Positions 8,996 through 18,271 of a stretch of 64,000 bases of DNA are shown here, in pieces. The position numbers and the translations under genes were made by a program. Numbering within the stretch: the first letter of the stretch is position 1; each line of letters begins with the position of its first letter. The stretch lies in the NCBI GenBank assembly GCA_001770855.1, contig MESE01000038.1, positions 73,734 through 137,733 on the forward strand, in the 5' to 3' direction. Source of the DNA: Burkholderiales bacterium RIFCSPLOWO2_02_FULL_57_36 (lineage in GTDB: Bacteria > Pseudomonadota > Gammaproteobacteria > Burkholderiales > Burkholderiaceae_D). Under the pieces are notes generated by a model. The model saw nothing but the letters and a program-made list of their open reading frames with translations. It did not search any database and had not been told where the DNA came from.

Positions 8996-10435
8996 ATGAC
9001 TTATCCGAACACACAACTCTTTATCAACGGCCAGTGGCAGGACGCTGCCGATGGCCGCACGCTGGCGATTCAAAATCCTTCCACCGGCAAGGAAATCGGG
9101 CGCGTCGCGCACGCCGGCCGGGCGGACTTGGACAAGGCGCTGGAAGCCGCGCAAAAAGGTTTCGAGACCTGGCGCGACATGACGCCGGCCGCGCGCAGCA
9201 AGATCATGCGCAAGGCGGCCGGCCTGATGCGCGATCGTGCCGAGGCGATCGGCCGCGTGCTGACGCAAGAGCAGGGCAAGCCGCTGATCGAAGCCAAGGG
9301 CGAAGCCATGGCCGCGGCCGACATCATCGAGTGGTTCGCGGAGGAGGGCTTTCGCGTGTATGGCCGCATCGTGCCGTCGCGCACCAGCCTGTCGATCCGC
9401 CAGATGGTGCTGAAGGACCCGGTCGGCCCGGTCGCCGCGTTTACGCCATGGAACTTCCCGATCAACCAGGTGGTGCGCAAGGTCGGCGCGGCACTGGCGG
9501 CCGGCTGTTCGATGCTGGTCAAGGCGCCGGAAGAAACACCGGCCGGTCCTGCCGCGCTGATTCAGGCCTTTGCCGATGCGGGCATCCCGCCCGGCGTGCT
9601 GGGCCTGGTCTACGGCAACCCGGCGGAGATTTCGAGTTACCTGATTACGCATCCCGTGATCCGCAAGATTACGTTCACCGGCTCCACGCCGGTAGGCAAG
9701 CAGCTCGCCGCGCTGGCGGGTCAGCACATGAAGCGCGTGACCATGGAGCTGGGCGGTCATGCGCCGGTGATCATCGCCGAAGATGCCGACGTCGCGCTCG
9801 CAGTGAAGTGCGCCGGCGCCGCCAAGTTCCGCAATGCCGGACAGGTCTGCATTTCGCCGACGCGTTTCCTGGTGCACGAAAGCATACGCAGCGAGTTCGA
9901 GCAGGCGCTGGTCAAGCATGCACAAGGGCTGAAGGTCGGTGACGGTCTGGCCGAAGGAACGCAAATGGGGCCGCTGGCCAATCCGCGTCGGCTGACCGCG
10001 ATGGCCGAGTTCACCAAGGATGCGGTGGAGCGCGGCGCGACGCTGCTTTCCGGCGGCGAGCGCATCGGCGATGCCGGCAATTTCTGGCAACCCACCATTC
10101 TGTCCAACGTGCCGTTGGAGGCCAAGGTCTTCAATGAGGAACCGTTCGGCCCGATGGCGGCGGTGCGCAGCTTCAACACGCTGGAGGAGGCGATCGCCGA
10201 ATCCAACCGTCTGCCCTACGGCCTGGCCGGTTATGCGTTCACGCGTTCGTTGAAGAATGCCGATCTGCTGGCGCGCAGAGTCGAGGTTGGCATGTTGTGG
10301 ATCAACATGCCCGCGATGCCATCGGCAGAGATGCCGTTCGGCGGCCTCAAGGATTCCGGTTACGGTTCCGAGGGCGGGCCGGAGGCGCTGGAGGCTTACC
10401 TGAACGCACGCGCCGTGGCGGTGATGAACGTTTAG
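8996..10435 (+). CDS. NAD(P)-dependent aldehyde dehydrogenase, succinate-semialdehyde dehydrogenase type
   Basis: 479 residues, normal for the ALDH superfamily. Catalytic Cys285 is in [11 protein letters not shown], the general base Glu251 in MELGGH, and Asn153 in PWNFP. The overall pattern ([30 protein letters not shown]) is closest to the GabD/SSDH-like group, which oxidises semialdehydes to acids. No gab genes are adjacent, so the physiological substrate is uncertain. The ATG at 8996 starts the usual N-terminal strand; an upstream extension in the same frame looks non-coding. Confidence 0.88.
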   Translation: MTYPNTQLFINGQWQDAADGRTLAIQNPSTGKEIGRVAHAGRADLDKALEAAQKGFETWRDMTPAARSKIMRKAAGLMRDRAEAIGRVLTQEQGKPLIEAKGEAMAAADIIEWFAEEGFRVYGRIVPSRTSLSIRQMVLKDPVGPVAAFTPWNFPINQVVRKVGAALAAGCSMLVKAPEETPAGPAALIQAFADAGIPPGVLGLVYGNPAEISSYLITHPVIRKITFTGSTPVGKQLAALAGQHMKRVTMELGGHAPVIIAEDADVALAVKCAGAAKFRNAGQVCISPTRFLVHESIRSEFEQALVKHAQGLKVGDGLAEGTQMGPLANPRRLTAMAEFTKDAVERGATLLSGGERIGDAGNFWQPTILSNVPLEAKVFNEEPFGPMAAVRSFNTLEEAIAESNRLPYGLAGYAFTRSLKNADLLARRVEVGMLWINMPAMPSAEMPFGGLKDSGYGSEGGPEALEAYLNARAVAVMNV

Positions 10436-10478
10436 GCAGGCTAGCCGGCGGGGTGACACCTGCAATTAGAAAACTAAA

Positions 10479-10532
10479 GGGCCAGATCGTGCGTTTTGCC
10501 TCGAACGTAAAATAAAAAGGCAAGATCTGGCC
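10479..10532. repeat. Hairpin repeat, copy B (TTTTGCCT / AGGCAA family)
   Basis: Outer arms GGCCAGATC / GATCTGGCC enclose TTTTGCCTCGAA and AAAAAGGCAAG. This is the longer relative of the copy at 2577-2617. It lies in the 270-base gap after the aldehyde dehydrogenase gene. Confidence 0.6.
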
Positions 10533-10707
10533 GTAGCTGCCCAACCCTGATCTCAATTTGATTATTCCGGAAACAGCAATAAACTGTTGTGGATTATCGT
10601 GTTTTTCCCGTTCTCCTTAATGGATACACTGTACTTCATCGATGGAGACACAACACTGTGCGACTCATCCGGAGTCATCCATCTAATTGATATTTCAGGA
10701 GAATAAA

Positions 10708-11139
10708 ATGAACGCCAAACACATGATCGCCACCGTTGCCATGATCGCAGCCACCGGTTCCGCTTTTGCCCAACAGGGAGAATGGGTTGATCCGGCCGCG
10801 AACTTTGTACCGACTAAAACACGTGCCGACGTGATCGCCGCGATGAAACAGGCACAGGCGGAAGGCGCCTACGTAGCGGGCGGTGCGGAAACCCAGGAAT
10901 TGTATAGTCAACTGGCGCCAAACAATCGTTCGGCATCCGGACGCGCGGTAGCACAAGGCAAAACCCGCGCTGACGTGTACAACGAATTGGCGCATGCACA
11001 GGCGGACGCCACCTATATGGCCGGCGGCGAAGAATTTCCGGGCCAGGCTCAATTTGCGACCAGGACCGTGCGCGTCCGTGGTGCCGCCGCCGATGTCGCT
11101 CGTAACGGTAATTCGAAATCCGGTGTAAGCGGCTCCTAA
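10708..11139 (+). CDS. DUF4148 family small secreted protein
   Basis: 143 residues: a signal peptide (about 1-21, ending GSAFA-QQ) followed by two short related units with KTRADVIAAMKQAQAEGAY and KTRADVYNELAHAQADATY, typical of DUF4148 proteins that are abundant in Burkholderiales and of unknown role. The start is the ATG after CAGGAGAATAAA. The gene is monocistronic and followed by a clean terminator. Confidence 0.88.
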   Translation: MNAKHMIATVAMIAATGSAFAQQGEWVDPAANFVPTKTRADVIAAMKQAQAEGAYVAGGAETQELYSQLAPNNRSASGRAVAQGKTRADVYNELAHAQADATYMAGGEEFPGQAQFATRTVRVRGAAADVARNGNSKSGVSGS

Positions 11140-11186
11140 GCTTTTCTCTCTGACCGATAGAAAACGCCACCAGCGGTTGATTCAAG

Positions 11187-11212
11187 CGAGCCCTTTCGAG
11201 GGCTCGTTTTCA
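11187..11212 (+). terminator. Intrinsic terminator of the DUF4148 gene
   Basis: An 8-bp stem CGAGCCCT / AGGGCTCG with a TTCG tetraloop and a following TTTT. It lies 47 bases after the stop codon and just before the end of the convergent LysR gene. Confidence 0.85.
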
Positions 11213-11225
11213 TTGAATGCGGAAA

Positions 11226-12152
11226 TCAGGGCGAATCAGGTCTTGCATCCAACGCCTGCGCAATGAATGCCTGTGCAATAAGAAAATCGATAAAGACACG
11301 CGCTTTCGAAGTCAGGTATCTGCGGCTCGGATACGCTATCAGCAGTTCCCGGCCCGGAATCTCATACTCATCGAGCACTCTCACAAGCTGTCCGCTTTCA
11401 AGCGCCTTCCGTGCAATGACAGAGATAAATGCGCCGATCCCGAGATGGCTGAACACACATTGATACGCCATCGCGGTTGTATTGCAAATAATGGCAGGCT
11501 TGATCGACACGGTATCGATGGAGCCGTCCCTTTTCTGAAGCTGCCACAGATCTCTCTCGCGCTGTTGTGTCGACAGCGCCACGCATCGATGCTTCGATAG
11601 GTCGCCGGGCACCGTCAGCGGCGGATGCCGCCGCAGATACTGCGGCGTTGCGCAAAGCACCATCTGGGTCGACAGGACGCTGCGCGTGACGGTATCGGGA
11701 TTAACGATATTTCCCGAGAGCGCGATGCCTATGTCCCGCCCCATTCCTACCAGGTCAATCGGCTCGTCCGTGAGCATGATGTCAAACGCGATATCGGGAT
11801 AGCGGTCCTGAAACTCATGCATGATCGCGGGTAAAAAATGCAAGCCGAAATTGATAGGCGAAGATAGCCTCAGGATTCCGGAATAAGCCTTGGCAGCAGA
11901 GCTGACAACGGCTTCGGTGTCATAGACGTCTTCGAGAATCCGCCGGCTACGCTCCAGATAAATTTCGCCTCGCTCGGTGAGGGAAAGACTGCGGGTCGTA
12001 CGCAGCAGGAGTTGTGTGCCCAGCTGGCTTTCCAGGGCGGCGATATGGCGTGTGACGACAGCGGGCGACATCTGCAGATGATCGGCTGCGCGAGTGAAAC
12101 TTCCGAGTTCCACCACTTCATTAAACACCCGCATCGACAACAATTTATCCAT
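11226..12152 (-). CDS. LysR-family transcriptional regulator
   Basis: 308 residues. The winged helix-turn-helix is at about 1-60 (SFTRAADHLQMSPAVVTRHI) and the effector-binding domain at about 90-295. The start at 12152 gives the canonical MDKLLSMRVFNEVVELGSF opening and has AGGACGG upstream. It belongs to the large LysR clade that often controls neighbouring oxidoreductases, but no divergent target gene is adjacent; upstream lies only a repeat-rich stretch and the MipA-like gene. Confidence 0.9.
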   Translation of the reverse strand: MDKLLSMRVFNEVVELGSFTRAADHLQMSPAVVTRHIAALESQLGTQLLLRTTRSLSLTERGEIYLERSRRILEDVYDTEAVVSSAAKAYSGILRLSSPINFGLHFLPAIMHEFQDRYPDIAFDIMLTDEPIDLVGMGRDIGIALSGNIVNPDTVTRSVLSTQMVLCATPQYLRRHPPLTVPGDLSKHRCVALSTQQRERDLWQLQKRDGSIDTVSIKPAIICNTTAMAYQCVFSHLGIGAFISVIARKALESGQLVRVLDEYEIPGRELLIAYPSRRYLTSKARVFIDFLIAQAFIAQALDARPDSP

Positions 12153-12199
12153 ATATCCGTCCTGATTTATAAATGCATCCAACAAAATAATCCGACACC

Positions 12200-12367
12200 G
12201 TCGTTCCGAGCGAAGCGGCTGCAGAGGTTTCGCGGCGCATGGTCCCACGCTTGCCTCTGGATCACCCTTGTGGTGGCCAACCTGACGTACGCGCCCGCGG
12301 GAATCTCAACCGTCAGCGCTTCTGCGGAAGTTTGAGATTCCTCGTCGCGTTGCTCTGTCGGAATGAC
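12200..12367. repeat. Dispersed palindrome (GTCATTCCGAG family), expanded copy
   Basis: Begins GTCGTTCCGAGCGAAGCG and ends TCGGAATGAC, with GGAATCTCAACCG and TTTGAGATTCC as the inner arms. The left arm is interrupted by about 80 extra bases. That insert contains GCAGAGGTTTCGCG, the reverse complement of a segment at 30789-30802 in another expanded copy. Confidence 0.7.
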
Positions 12368-12425
12368 GGGTGTTTTTCGAGCGTCGCCGGGGATACCGGT
12401 CGCAGACACCCCAAGCCCCCAATCT

Positions 12426-12511
12426 GTCATTCCGAGCAAAGAGAGGAATCTCATCCGTTCGCACCACTACTGAATTTTGAAGTTCCTCATCGTCGCATTC
12501 CTCGGAATGAC
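12426..12511. repeat. Dispersed palindrome (GTCATTCCGAG family), full copy
   Basis: 86 bases bounded by GTCATTCCGAG and CTCGGAATGAC, with inner arms GAGGAATCTCA and AAGTTCCTC. It is the same length and layout as the copy at 33982-34067. Confidence 0.8.
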
Positions 12512-12697
12512 ACATCAATTTTATTGAGCGCGCTAAGAATATTTTCAGCCACGCGCCATTGTAGTGGCGTTCAGCCTTCGACCGGGAGCAGACCACAATT
12601 TTAAAAATTAATCGTGGCCCATCTCTATTATTTCGTCTTTCTATTTTTCTTCTCTTGGGTGGAGAGACAAGGCCTCACCGTGAGTTTTAAGCACTGC

Positions 12698-13606
12698 TCA
12701 ATCATCGGTGCGTTCAACAAGCGTCGACGATTCGCCGAAAATCCAGGAGATCGCCACGCCGGCCGAAAGGCTCTGGCGATCGCGCACTAACGGGCTGTCA
12801 TTGAATACGGCGCCGGCCAGGGTATCGTATCGCAGGAAGCCGCCGACCCAGTGGCGCCGATACCGTTTGGACAAAGCCATCGTGAACTGTGCGCCAGAGT
12901 AGCCGCCTCTTGCTTCATAGGCGGGCCGGTCAGGCAGTACCTGATCCGAACGGACGGAATAAAAATGGTCGTTATATTTGCGGCTGTTAAACAGCGGTCC
13001 CGCCAGCATGCCCAGCTTCCATCCGGAAAATCCCGCCGGGTCCGTGATGTCCAGATTGAGGGTCGGTGCAAACAGCCAGCCAATCTGGTTCGGTGACGAT
13101 TCGACGGTAATGGCAGTACGCAGCGGCGCACGGAAACCCAGTTTCATTCGCGAATCGGTCGAATTCCAGAGAGTGAGGCTGATATTGCCGCCGACTTCGA
13201 CCGCCGGCTTCAGATTCGGCATGCCGCGTCGTGCCTGATTATTCTTGCTAAGCACCGGCACCGTTGCATTCAGACTGAGATTGGCTTCGATCCGGTCGCT
13301 CTCGAAAAGCTCGGCGCGCAAGCTGCCGCGGTCTGCTCTCACGCGTTCGCCTCGGTAGACGAAATAAGGTGTGGGGACAAAATGGGTCGCTGTTTCGTCC
13401 GAACCGCGGTAATGAGGTAACGTCAGCACGCCGACACCGGCCCCGACTTCCCATAATGGCCGTGGCTCTGCGATGGATACATCGCTGAGGGTCAGTCCGG
13501 CAAGTCCCATGAGCATGACCGACGCGGCAAAGCGTTTTTTCCTTATTGCAAATTTCGGTTGGCGATGGTTCCCGATCAGGCCGGCAATAGAGGAGTATTT
13601 TTTCAT
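12698..13606 (-). CDS. MipA/OmpV-family outer membrane protein
   Basis: 302 residues from the ATG at 13606, which has AAGGAA upstream. A long basic N-terminus leads into a hydrophobic signal segment (about 27-46, ending in SIAEP). The mature part starts PLWEVGAGVGVLTLPHYRGSD, the hallmark of MipA/OmpV proteins, and ends in alternating beta strands with a C-terminal GVAISWIFG strand. The family makes small outer-membrane barrels, some of which scaffold MltA with penicillin-binding proteins. No peptidoglycan gene is adjacent. Confidence 0.85.
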   Translation of the reverse strand: MKKYSSIAGLIGNHRQPKFAIRKKRFAASVMLMGLAGLTLSDVSIAEPRPLWEVGAGVGVLTLPHYRGSDETATHFVPTPYFVYRGERVRADRGSLRAELFESDRIEANLSLNATVPVLSKNNQARRGMPNLKPAVEVGGNISLTLWNSTDSRMKLGFRAPLRTAITVESSPNQIGWLFAPTLNLDITDPAGFSGWKLGMLAGPLFNSRKYNDHFYSVRSDQVLPDRPAYEARGGYSGAQFTMALSKRYRRHWVGGFLRYDTLAGAVFNDSPLVRDRQSLSAGVAISWIFGESSTLVERTDD

Positions 13607-14004
13607 TGATATTCCTTTGCATCGATCCTGAATTGTCGCCGAAAGCCGCAATTTGTCCATGCGACAGGATCAATGAAATGCTTCTGGAATAACGGGAGGC
13701 AGCCTGTGTTTTTTTAGGAAAGTCAGGCGTCATGCGCCGGCCGCTGGTGAATCCGGATGCATCGAAGAAATGCGGGGTCTAGTCAATGTCATCGGCGGCA
13801 ACGGAAGACGAGCCACGGGTATTCAAGGACATGAATCATGGCCTGCCCCCTCGTTATTCCCATCGTTTTTCAGCTGATCGCCAAATACGCTTCCAATTCC
13901 CCGTTTTAAATCTTTGCTATACATGGTGAGTAATTAAGAGGCTTGTGGCCGAATGATTTTTCGCGCGAAAAATGCCTCTCCTACTCTCGAATGATGCAGC
14001 TTTT
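13607..14004. other. Intergenic region, nothing recognised
   Basis: About 400 bases between the MipA-like gene and the end of the Fic gene, both on the reverse strand. The promoter of the MipA-like gene should lie here. I see no repeat family member and no credible small gene. Confidence 0.35.
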
Positions 14005-15483
14005 TCACGTCTGATGTTTCTTCCTCCATGCCTCAAATTCGAGCGGTCTCAAGCCAAATCGAATCGCATTTCCAGCATGCAGTGCGTTAAATTCTTCCAG
14101 AATCAGCGCGACAAAGCGGTCGCGATCGGCGTCCAATACCTTTGCCGGAACGGCGCTTCTGATAACACCTTCGCTCAGCGGCTGCGCGCGCTGGATGATT
14201 GTGCGCACGGTATCAGACATCTCGGTTCGGTAGCGCAGACGGAAAGTGTCCGGTGGAACTAGTTGCTGGCGAACCGCGACGTATTGCTGGCACGAACGTT
14301 CATATGCCCACACGAAAACATCACGTAACAACTCGATGCGATTGAGTTCATATACGGCGATCATGCCGTCCACATAGGCCTGCTGCGGCACATCGATGAA
14401 AGATAGCGGACAAAGATTGTGGCGAATCAGCGGAATATTTGCAGCCAGGCGCGAAACCCGTTTGTTGATGTCCAGGAATGGCTGCAGATAAGGCAGGTGC
14501 ACCATCAGGAAAAATGCCTGCTCGAATGGGTCATCGATTTCCGCCGCCATGTCGATTACGATGCCGAACAATTCTTCGAGCTTTTGCGGCAGGGCGATTG
14601 GCCGATAGACGCTGCCTCCGATGTCTACCGCCCGCGTGCGTACGCGCCCTACCGCCTGCGGATCCTGCAGCAAACCGTCGGATAAAAATGCGTGCAAGCC
14701 AAGGATGGTTTCGGTATTGATGCCGACACCGTCGCTACCTTCGTCAATGCCACGCACCAGATACTCGATGGCAGACTTATGGTTGAGGATCATTTGTGTT
14801 TCCAGTGCATCCTTGCCTGTTGCCGCCTCGCCGAATTCGATCAATCGCTGTGTATCGAGCCGAGTGTAGGTATTGCCTTCAAGTTGTGACGAAGCCCATG
14901 ACAAGTCGATGAGCAGCCGATTCATGATGTCGCGTGCAAAGGTGCCTGCGGCGGCATGTTCCGCAGGCGATCGCCCAAGCGCGTGCAACTGATCGCGCAA
15001 AGTGTCCGGCAAGTAGGCTGTTTCATTGGGTCGGTACATTTCGAGAAAGTCGATGGAATAACCGACCGGCCGCCGCTGATGTATCGGTTGGCGGATCATT
15101 GCCTTGATCGTCTTGCCTTCGACTGAGAGGGGAACATAGACCTCCCTGGTTGCTTGCCCCTGGAAAGCGGCTAGCGCAACTTCGGCGGTTCCTGTAATTG
15201 TTGCGATACGATACTTGATTGCCCGCCCTTCACCTTCTGCAAAAATTCTTCCTCGTTCTGCCAAAGTAGACAGGCGGCGCTGCAGGGTCCGGCGTGGCAT
15301 GTGGCCGCCAAGTTCATTGAACAGTCCTTCAATGCCTATGCTTTCCGGATGACGCGCGATTAATTCGGCAATCCGATCCAACTCGACTGTTGAGACGACC
15401 TTTGGCATATCGGCAATCTTTTTTGTGGCGGGAATAACAGTATCGCGCCATTTTAAGTGGCGCGCAAACTTTTCTTGCGCCAT
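14005..15483 (-). CDS. HTH-Fic protein with a degenerate Fic active-site motif
   Basis: 492 residues. A winged-helix domain (about 33-92) precedes a Fic domain (about 185-400). The inhibitory motif is intact: Ser198-x3-Glu202-Gly203 (SSQLEG) before the core, as in class II Fic proteins. The catalytic loop, normally HPFxxGNGRxxR, reads Q334-P-F-L-D-I-N-K-R-V-S-R345: the base His is Gln and both Gly are replaced, while Asn340, Arg342 and Arg345 remain. Classical AMP transfer is therefore doubtful; a regulatory or different transferase role is possible. It is divergent from the MscS gene. Confidence 0.85.
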   Translation of the reverse strand: MAQEKFARHLKWRDTVIPATKKIADMPKVVSTVELDRIAELIARHPESIGIEGLFNELGGHMPRRTLQRRLSTLAERGRIFAEGEGRAIKYRIATITGTAEVALAAFQGQATREVYVPLSVEGKTIKAMIRQPIHQRRPVGYSIDFLEMYRPNETAYLPDTLRDQLHALGRSPAEHAAAGTFARDIMNRLLIDLSWASSQLEGNTYTRLDTQRLIEFGEAATGKDALETQMILNHKSAIEYLVRGIDEGSDGVGINTETILGLHAFLSDGLLQDPQAVGRVRTRAVDIGGSVYRPIALPQKLEELFGIVIDMAAEIDDPFEQAFFLMVHLPYLQPFLDINKRVSRLAANIPLIRHNLCPLSFIDVPQQAYVDGMIAVYELNRIELLRDVFVWAYERSCQQYVAVRQQLVPPDTFRLRYRTEMSDTVRTIIQRAQPLSEGVIRSAVPAKVLDADRDRFVALILEEFNALHAGNAIRFGLRPLEFEAWRKKHQT

Positions 15484-15683
15484 ATAAGAAAGTGCTGAAG
15501 TCGCGAATTTTGTTTATTGCACTAACTCAAACTTACCTCAATTGGCTATGGGCGAAAGATTCTTCGGCATGGAAACTTCGCTCCGGCATTGCCTTCCAAC
15601 AGCAGCGTAACTACCCCACCTGCCAACCTGTCGCAATGGAAACTCTTTTCACTACAACAACGAAGAACAGTCGAGCGACCGAG

Positions 15684-18188
15684 ATGCCATTGCCCCCGCC
15701 ATTCAAGTTGTTTCGCCCTGTCCAAACGCCGGCGGCATGGTGCCTTGTGCTTTTCGTGTTGGCGCTATTCTGGCATGAGGCGGCAGTTGCGCAAGGGCAG
15801 ATGCGCCCCATGCCGGCACCGCTGCCGAGCCTACCAACTGCGCCGGCAGCGCCTGCACCGCCGGCCGAAATTCCTGCTCCGCAGGCGATCCCGATTCCCG
15901 ATATGGCGCCGCAGGCAGAGCTGGCCCTGGCCGAGATTCGGCAGATTGAAAACCGGCGCCAGATCGAGGATGCGATTGCCATCACCAGCGATCGGATCCC
16001 GCTTCTTGAACGCGAAACGTCCTATCGGCTGCAAGAGGCACGTCGCCTGGCGTTGTCCGCTTTCCCTCTTGAAACCATACAGAACATGGAAGAGGAGTTG
16101 CGCGACGTCGAGTTCCGGATCATCGCTATCCGGCGCGACCTGACGCGCGCCGCGCTGCAGAGCGACCGGGACCTGAACGAACTCGAGAAACTGGACACGA
16201 TATGGGATGCGACCATCACGGCCGCATCCGAAGAGGCCGCGCCGCGTGACGTGCTGGACCGCGCAAAGGATTTGGTCCGGGCAATCGCATCGGCAAAGAA
16301 AAATGTGCTGGCTGACCGCGCGAAGGTGTTGGCACTGCAGGGCCGGGCCACCGACATGGGCACGCGGCTCGACGAAATACGGCAGTTGCTGGCCGGCGCA
16401 AGCGAGCGGGCTGTCACCCGGATGCTCTACCGGGATGGTCCGCCTCTTTGGAGCGCCTCGTTCTGGGACACATCGATTCACAGCGTTTCCAGCGAAGCCG
16501 GTGACCATCTGATGAATCAGGCATCTGCGATCGCGGACTACTTCCGATTCCGTCAGCGGGATTTTGTTGCTCATGCATTCTTTTTTTTCGGGCTGGTGAT
16601 CATCCTTTTTGTGGCGCGCACCAAGGTCGATGTACTTTCCAGATGCGACGAGGAACTGAAGGCCAGCAAAAAAATATTCGACATGCCGATCGTCACTGCA
16701 ATGCTGGTCGCCATGTTGTTCAGCGCCTGGTTTTATCCACGACCGCCAAGAGCGCTATGGCTGATGATCGGTGTACTTGCCGCCGGGCCGTTGCTTGCCG
16801 TCGCGCGCCGGATCATCGAAATTCGGGTTTACCCGCTGCTTTACCTGACCGTCATCTTTTACCTGGCCGACCGGGCGCGCGCACTCGTCGCTCCGCTGCC
16901 CGGTGTGCATCGGTTCCTGCTTCTGCTTGAAGTGCTCAGCTTTCTCCTGTTTATTCTCAGTACGCTCCGCCGTCACCAGCATGCGGTAGAGGCGGAGTCG
17001 CGGGAGCAGCGATTTACATGGCGGGTGATTCGCGGCGGGAGCTGGGCCGCGCTCGCGCTTTCTCTCGTCGTGCTTGCTGCCAGCGTCGCCGGCTATGCAA
17101 GGCTGGCGGACCTTGTCATGCGTGCTCTGCTCGCCAGTGCATATACAGGCGTTGCATTGTATGTGCTGACCAGTATCGGCCAGGGCATGATGCACGGTCT
17201 GCTATATATGCCGCCGATTTCTTTCCTTGCAGGCGTGCGGCGCCACCGGGCGCTTGTCGCCGCGCGGATCAACAGGGGGTTGAAATGGATCGCCTTCCTG
17301 TACTGGGCGGCGCTGACATTGCAGGCTTCGGGCTTCCTGCAACAGGCGATTGGCCGGATCAAGTCATTCTGGAATGCGTCGCTGGATATCGGCACGCTGA
17401 ATGTGTCCGTCAGCGACATATTGATTTTCATCCTGATCCTTTGGGCGACTTATGCCATTTCGCGTTTGTCGCGTTTTTTCCTGGAAGAAGAAATATTCTC
17501 CAGGGTGCATCTGGACCGCGGGTTGCCTTATGCACTCTCGACCACGGCGCACTACATCATATTGGTGTCGGGATTCGTGCTCGCACTTACCGCGATCGGC
17601 GTCGACACGACCAAGTTCACCATTGTCGCCGGTGCGCTTACCGTCGGCATCGGCTTCGGGTTGCAGAACATCGTCAACAATTTTGTATCGGGCCTGATCG
17701 TATTATTCGAGCGCCCTGTCAAGGTAGGCGACACCATAGAAATCGACGGCGTCGTCGGCCGCGTACAGCATATCGGCATCAGGGCTACCGTGATCAGCAG
17801 TACGGCGGGATCGGAAGTCATCATACCGAACGGCAAGCTGATTTCCGACAAGGTGACCAACTGGACATTGTCGAGTCAATTGCGCCAGATCTCGGTACCG
17901 GTCATCACCAAACCCGACGTCAGCGTGATGCAGTTGAAAGCCCTCCTCAAGGGCGTCGCCCAAGGGAACAAGCAAGTGCTCCAGAAGCCGTCGCCGGAAG
18001 TGCTGTTCATCAAGCGCGGCGTGGATGCATTCGAGTTTGAGCTGAGAGTGTGGACCAGCGATTTCGATGACTGGCTCAAGGTAAAAAGCGACTTGATAAC
18101 GGATATCAACGAAGCATTGAGCAACAAGGATATCCCGGCCCAAGCACCGCCATCGGCTCCACCCCAGGATGGAATCGCACCGAGGTGA
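15684..18188 (+). CDS. Large MscS-family mechanosensitive channel (MscK/YbdG-like, DUF3772-type N-terminus)
   Basis: About 834 residues. A signal peptide (about 18-36, ending AAVAQ), a Pro/Ala-rich linker and a periplasmic coiled region precede about ten membrane helices and the MscS core. The pore-lining helix and beta domain are clear: GIGFGLQNIVNNFVSGLIVLF is split by the usual Gly/Ala pattern, followed by ERPVKVGDTIEIDG. It would open under membrane tension to release solutes. The start is uncertain: the frame is open back to 15492, but 15684 places the signal peptide correctly and leaves room for a promoter between it and the divergent Fic gene. Confidence 0.85.
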   Translation: MPLPPPFKLFRPVQTPAAWCLVLFVLALFWHEAAVAQGQMRPMPAPLPSLPTAPAAPAPPAEIPAPQAIPIPDMAPQAELALAEIRQIENRRQIEDAIAITSDRIPLLERETSYRLQEARRLALSAFPLETIQNMEEELRDVEFRIIAIRRDLTRAALQSDRDLNELEKLDTIWDATITAASEEAAPRDVLDRAKDLVRAIASAKKNVLADRAKVLALQGRATDMGTRLDEIRQLLAGASERAVTRMLYRDGPPLWSASFWDTSIHSVSSEAGDHLMNQASAIADYFRFRQRDFVAHAFFFFGLVIILFVARTKVDVLSRCDEELKASKKIFDMPIVTAMLVAMLFSAWFYPRPPRALWLMIGVLAAGPLLAVARRIIEIRVYPLLYLTVIFYLADRARALVAPLPGVHRFLLLLEVLSFLLFILSTLRRHQHAVEAESREQRFTWRVIRGGSWAALALSLVVLAASVAGYARLADLVMRALLASAYTGVALYVLTSIGQGMMHGLLYMPPISFLAGVRRHRALVAARINRGLKWIAFLYWAALTLQASGFLQQAIGRIKSFWNASLDIGTLNVSVSDILIFILILWATYAISRLSRFFLEEEIFSRVHLDRGLPYALSTTAHYIILVSGFVLALTAIGVDTTKFTIVAGALTVGIGFGLQNIVNNFVSGLIVLFERPVKVGDTIEIDGVVGRVQHIGIRATVISSTAGSEVIIPNGKLISDKVTNWTLSSQLRQISVPVITKPDVSVMQLKALLKGVAQGNKQVLQKPSPEVLFIKRGVDAFEFELRVWTSDFDDWLKVKSDLITDINEALSNKDIPAQAPPSAPPQDGIAPR

Positions 18189-18203
18189 TGCGCTTGAATG
18201 AGA

Positions 18204-18271
18204 CCGAATCTCCCACTTCAGTAGCAGTGGGAACGGATGAGATTCCGGCTGCGCGCCCGAGCATGTCATTT
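18204..18271. repeat. Degenerate copy of the GTCATTCCGAG dispersed palindrome
   Basis: GAATCTCCCACTTCAG ... GAACGGATGAGATTCC followed by GAGCATGTCATT matches the inner arms and one end of the family in inverted orientation. It fills the 77-base gap between the convergent MscS and diguanylate cyclase genes, where a bidirectional stem-loop would be expected. Confidence 0.55.

Noticed and set aside
8930-10465. Long reverse-strand open frame opposite the aldehyde dehydrogenase gene
   Set aside because: It is Arg/His/Gly-rich with no domain and mirrors a well-supported ALDH gene with intact active-site residues.
17018-18040. Second + strand frame of 340 codons in the MscS gene
   Set aside because: Arg-rich out-of-frame shadow; the MscS frame has membrane helices and the channel signature.
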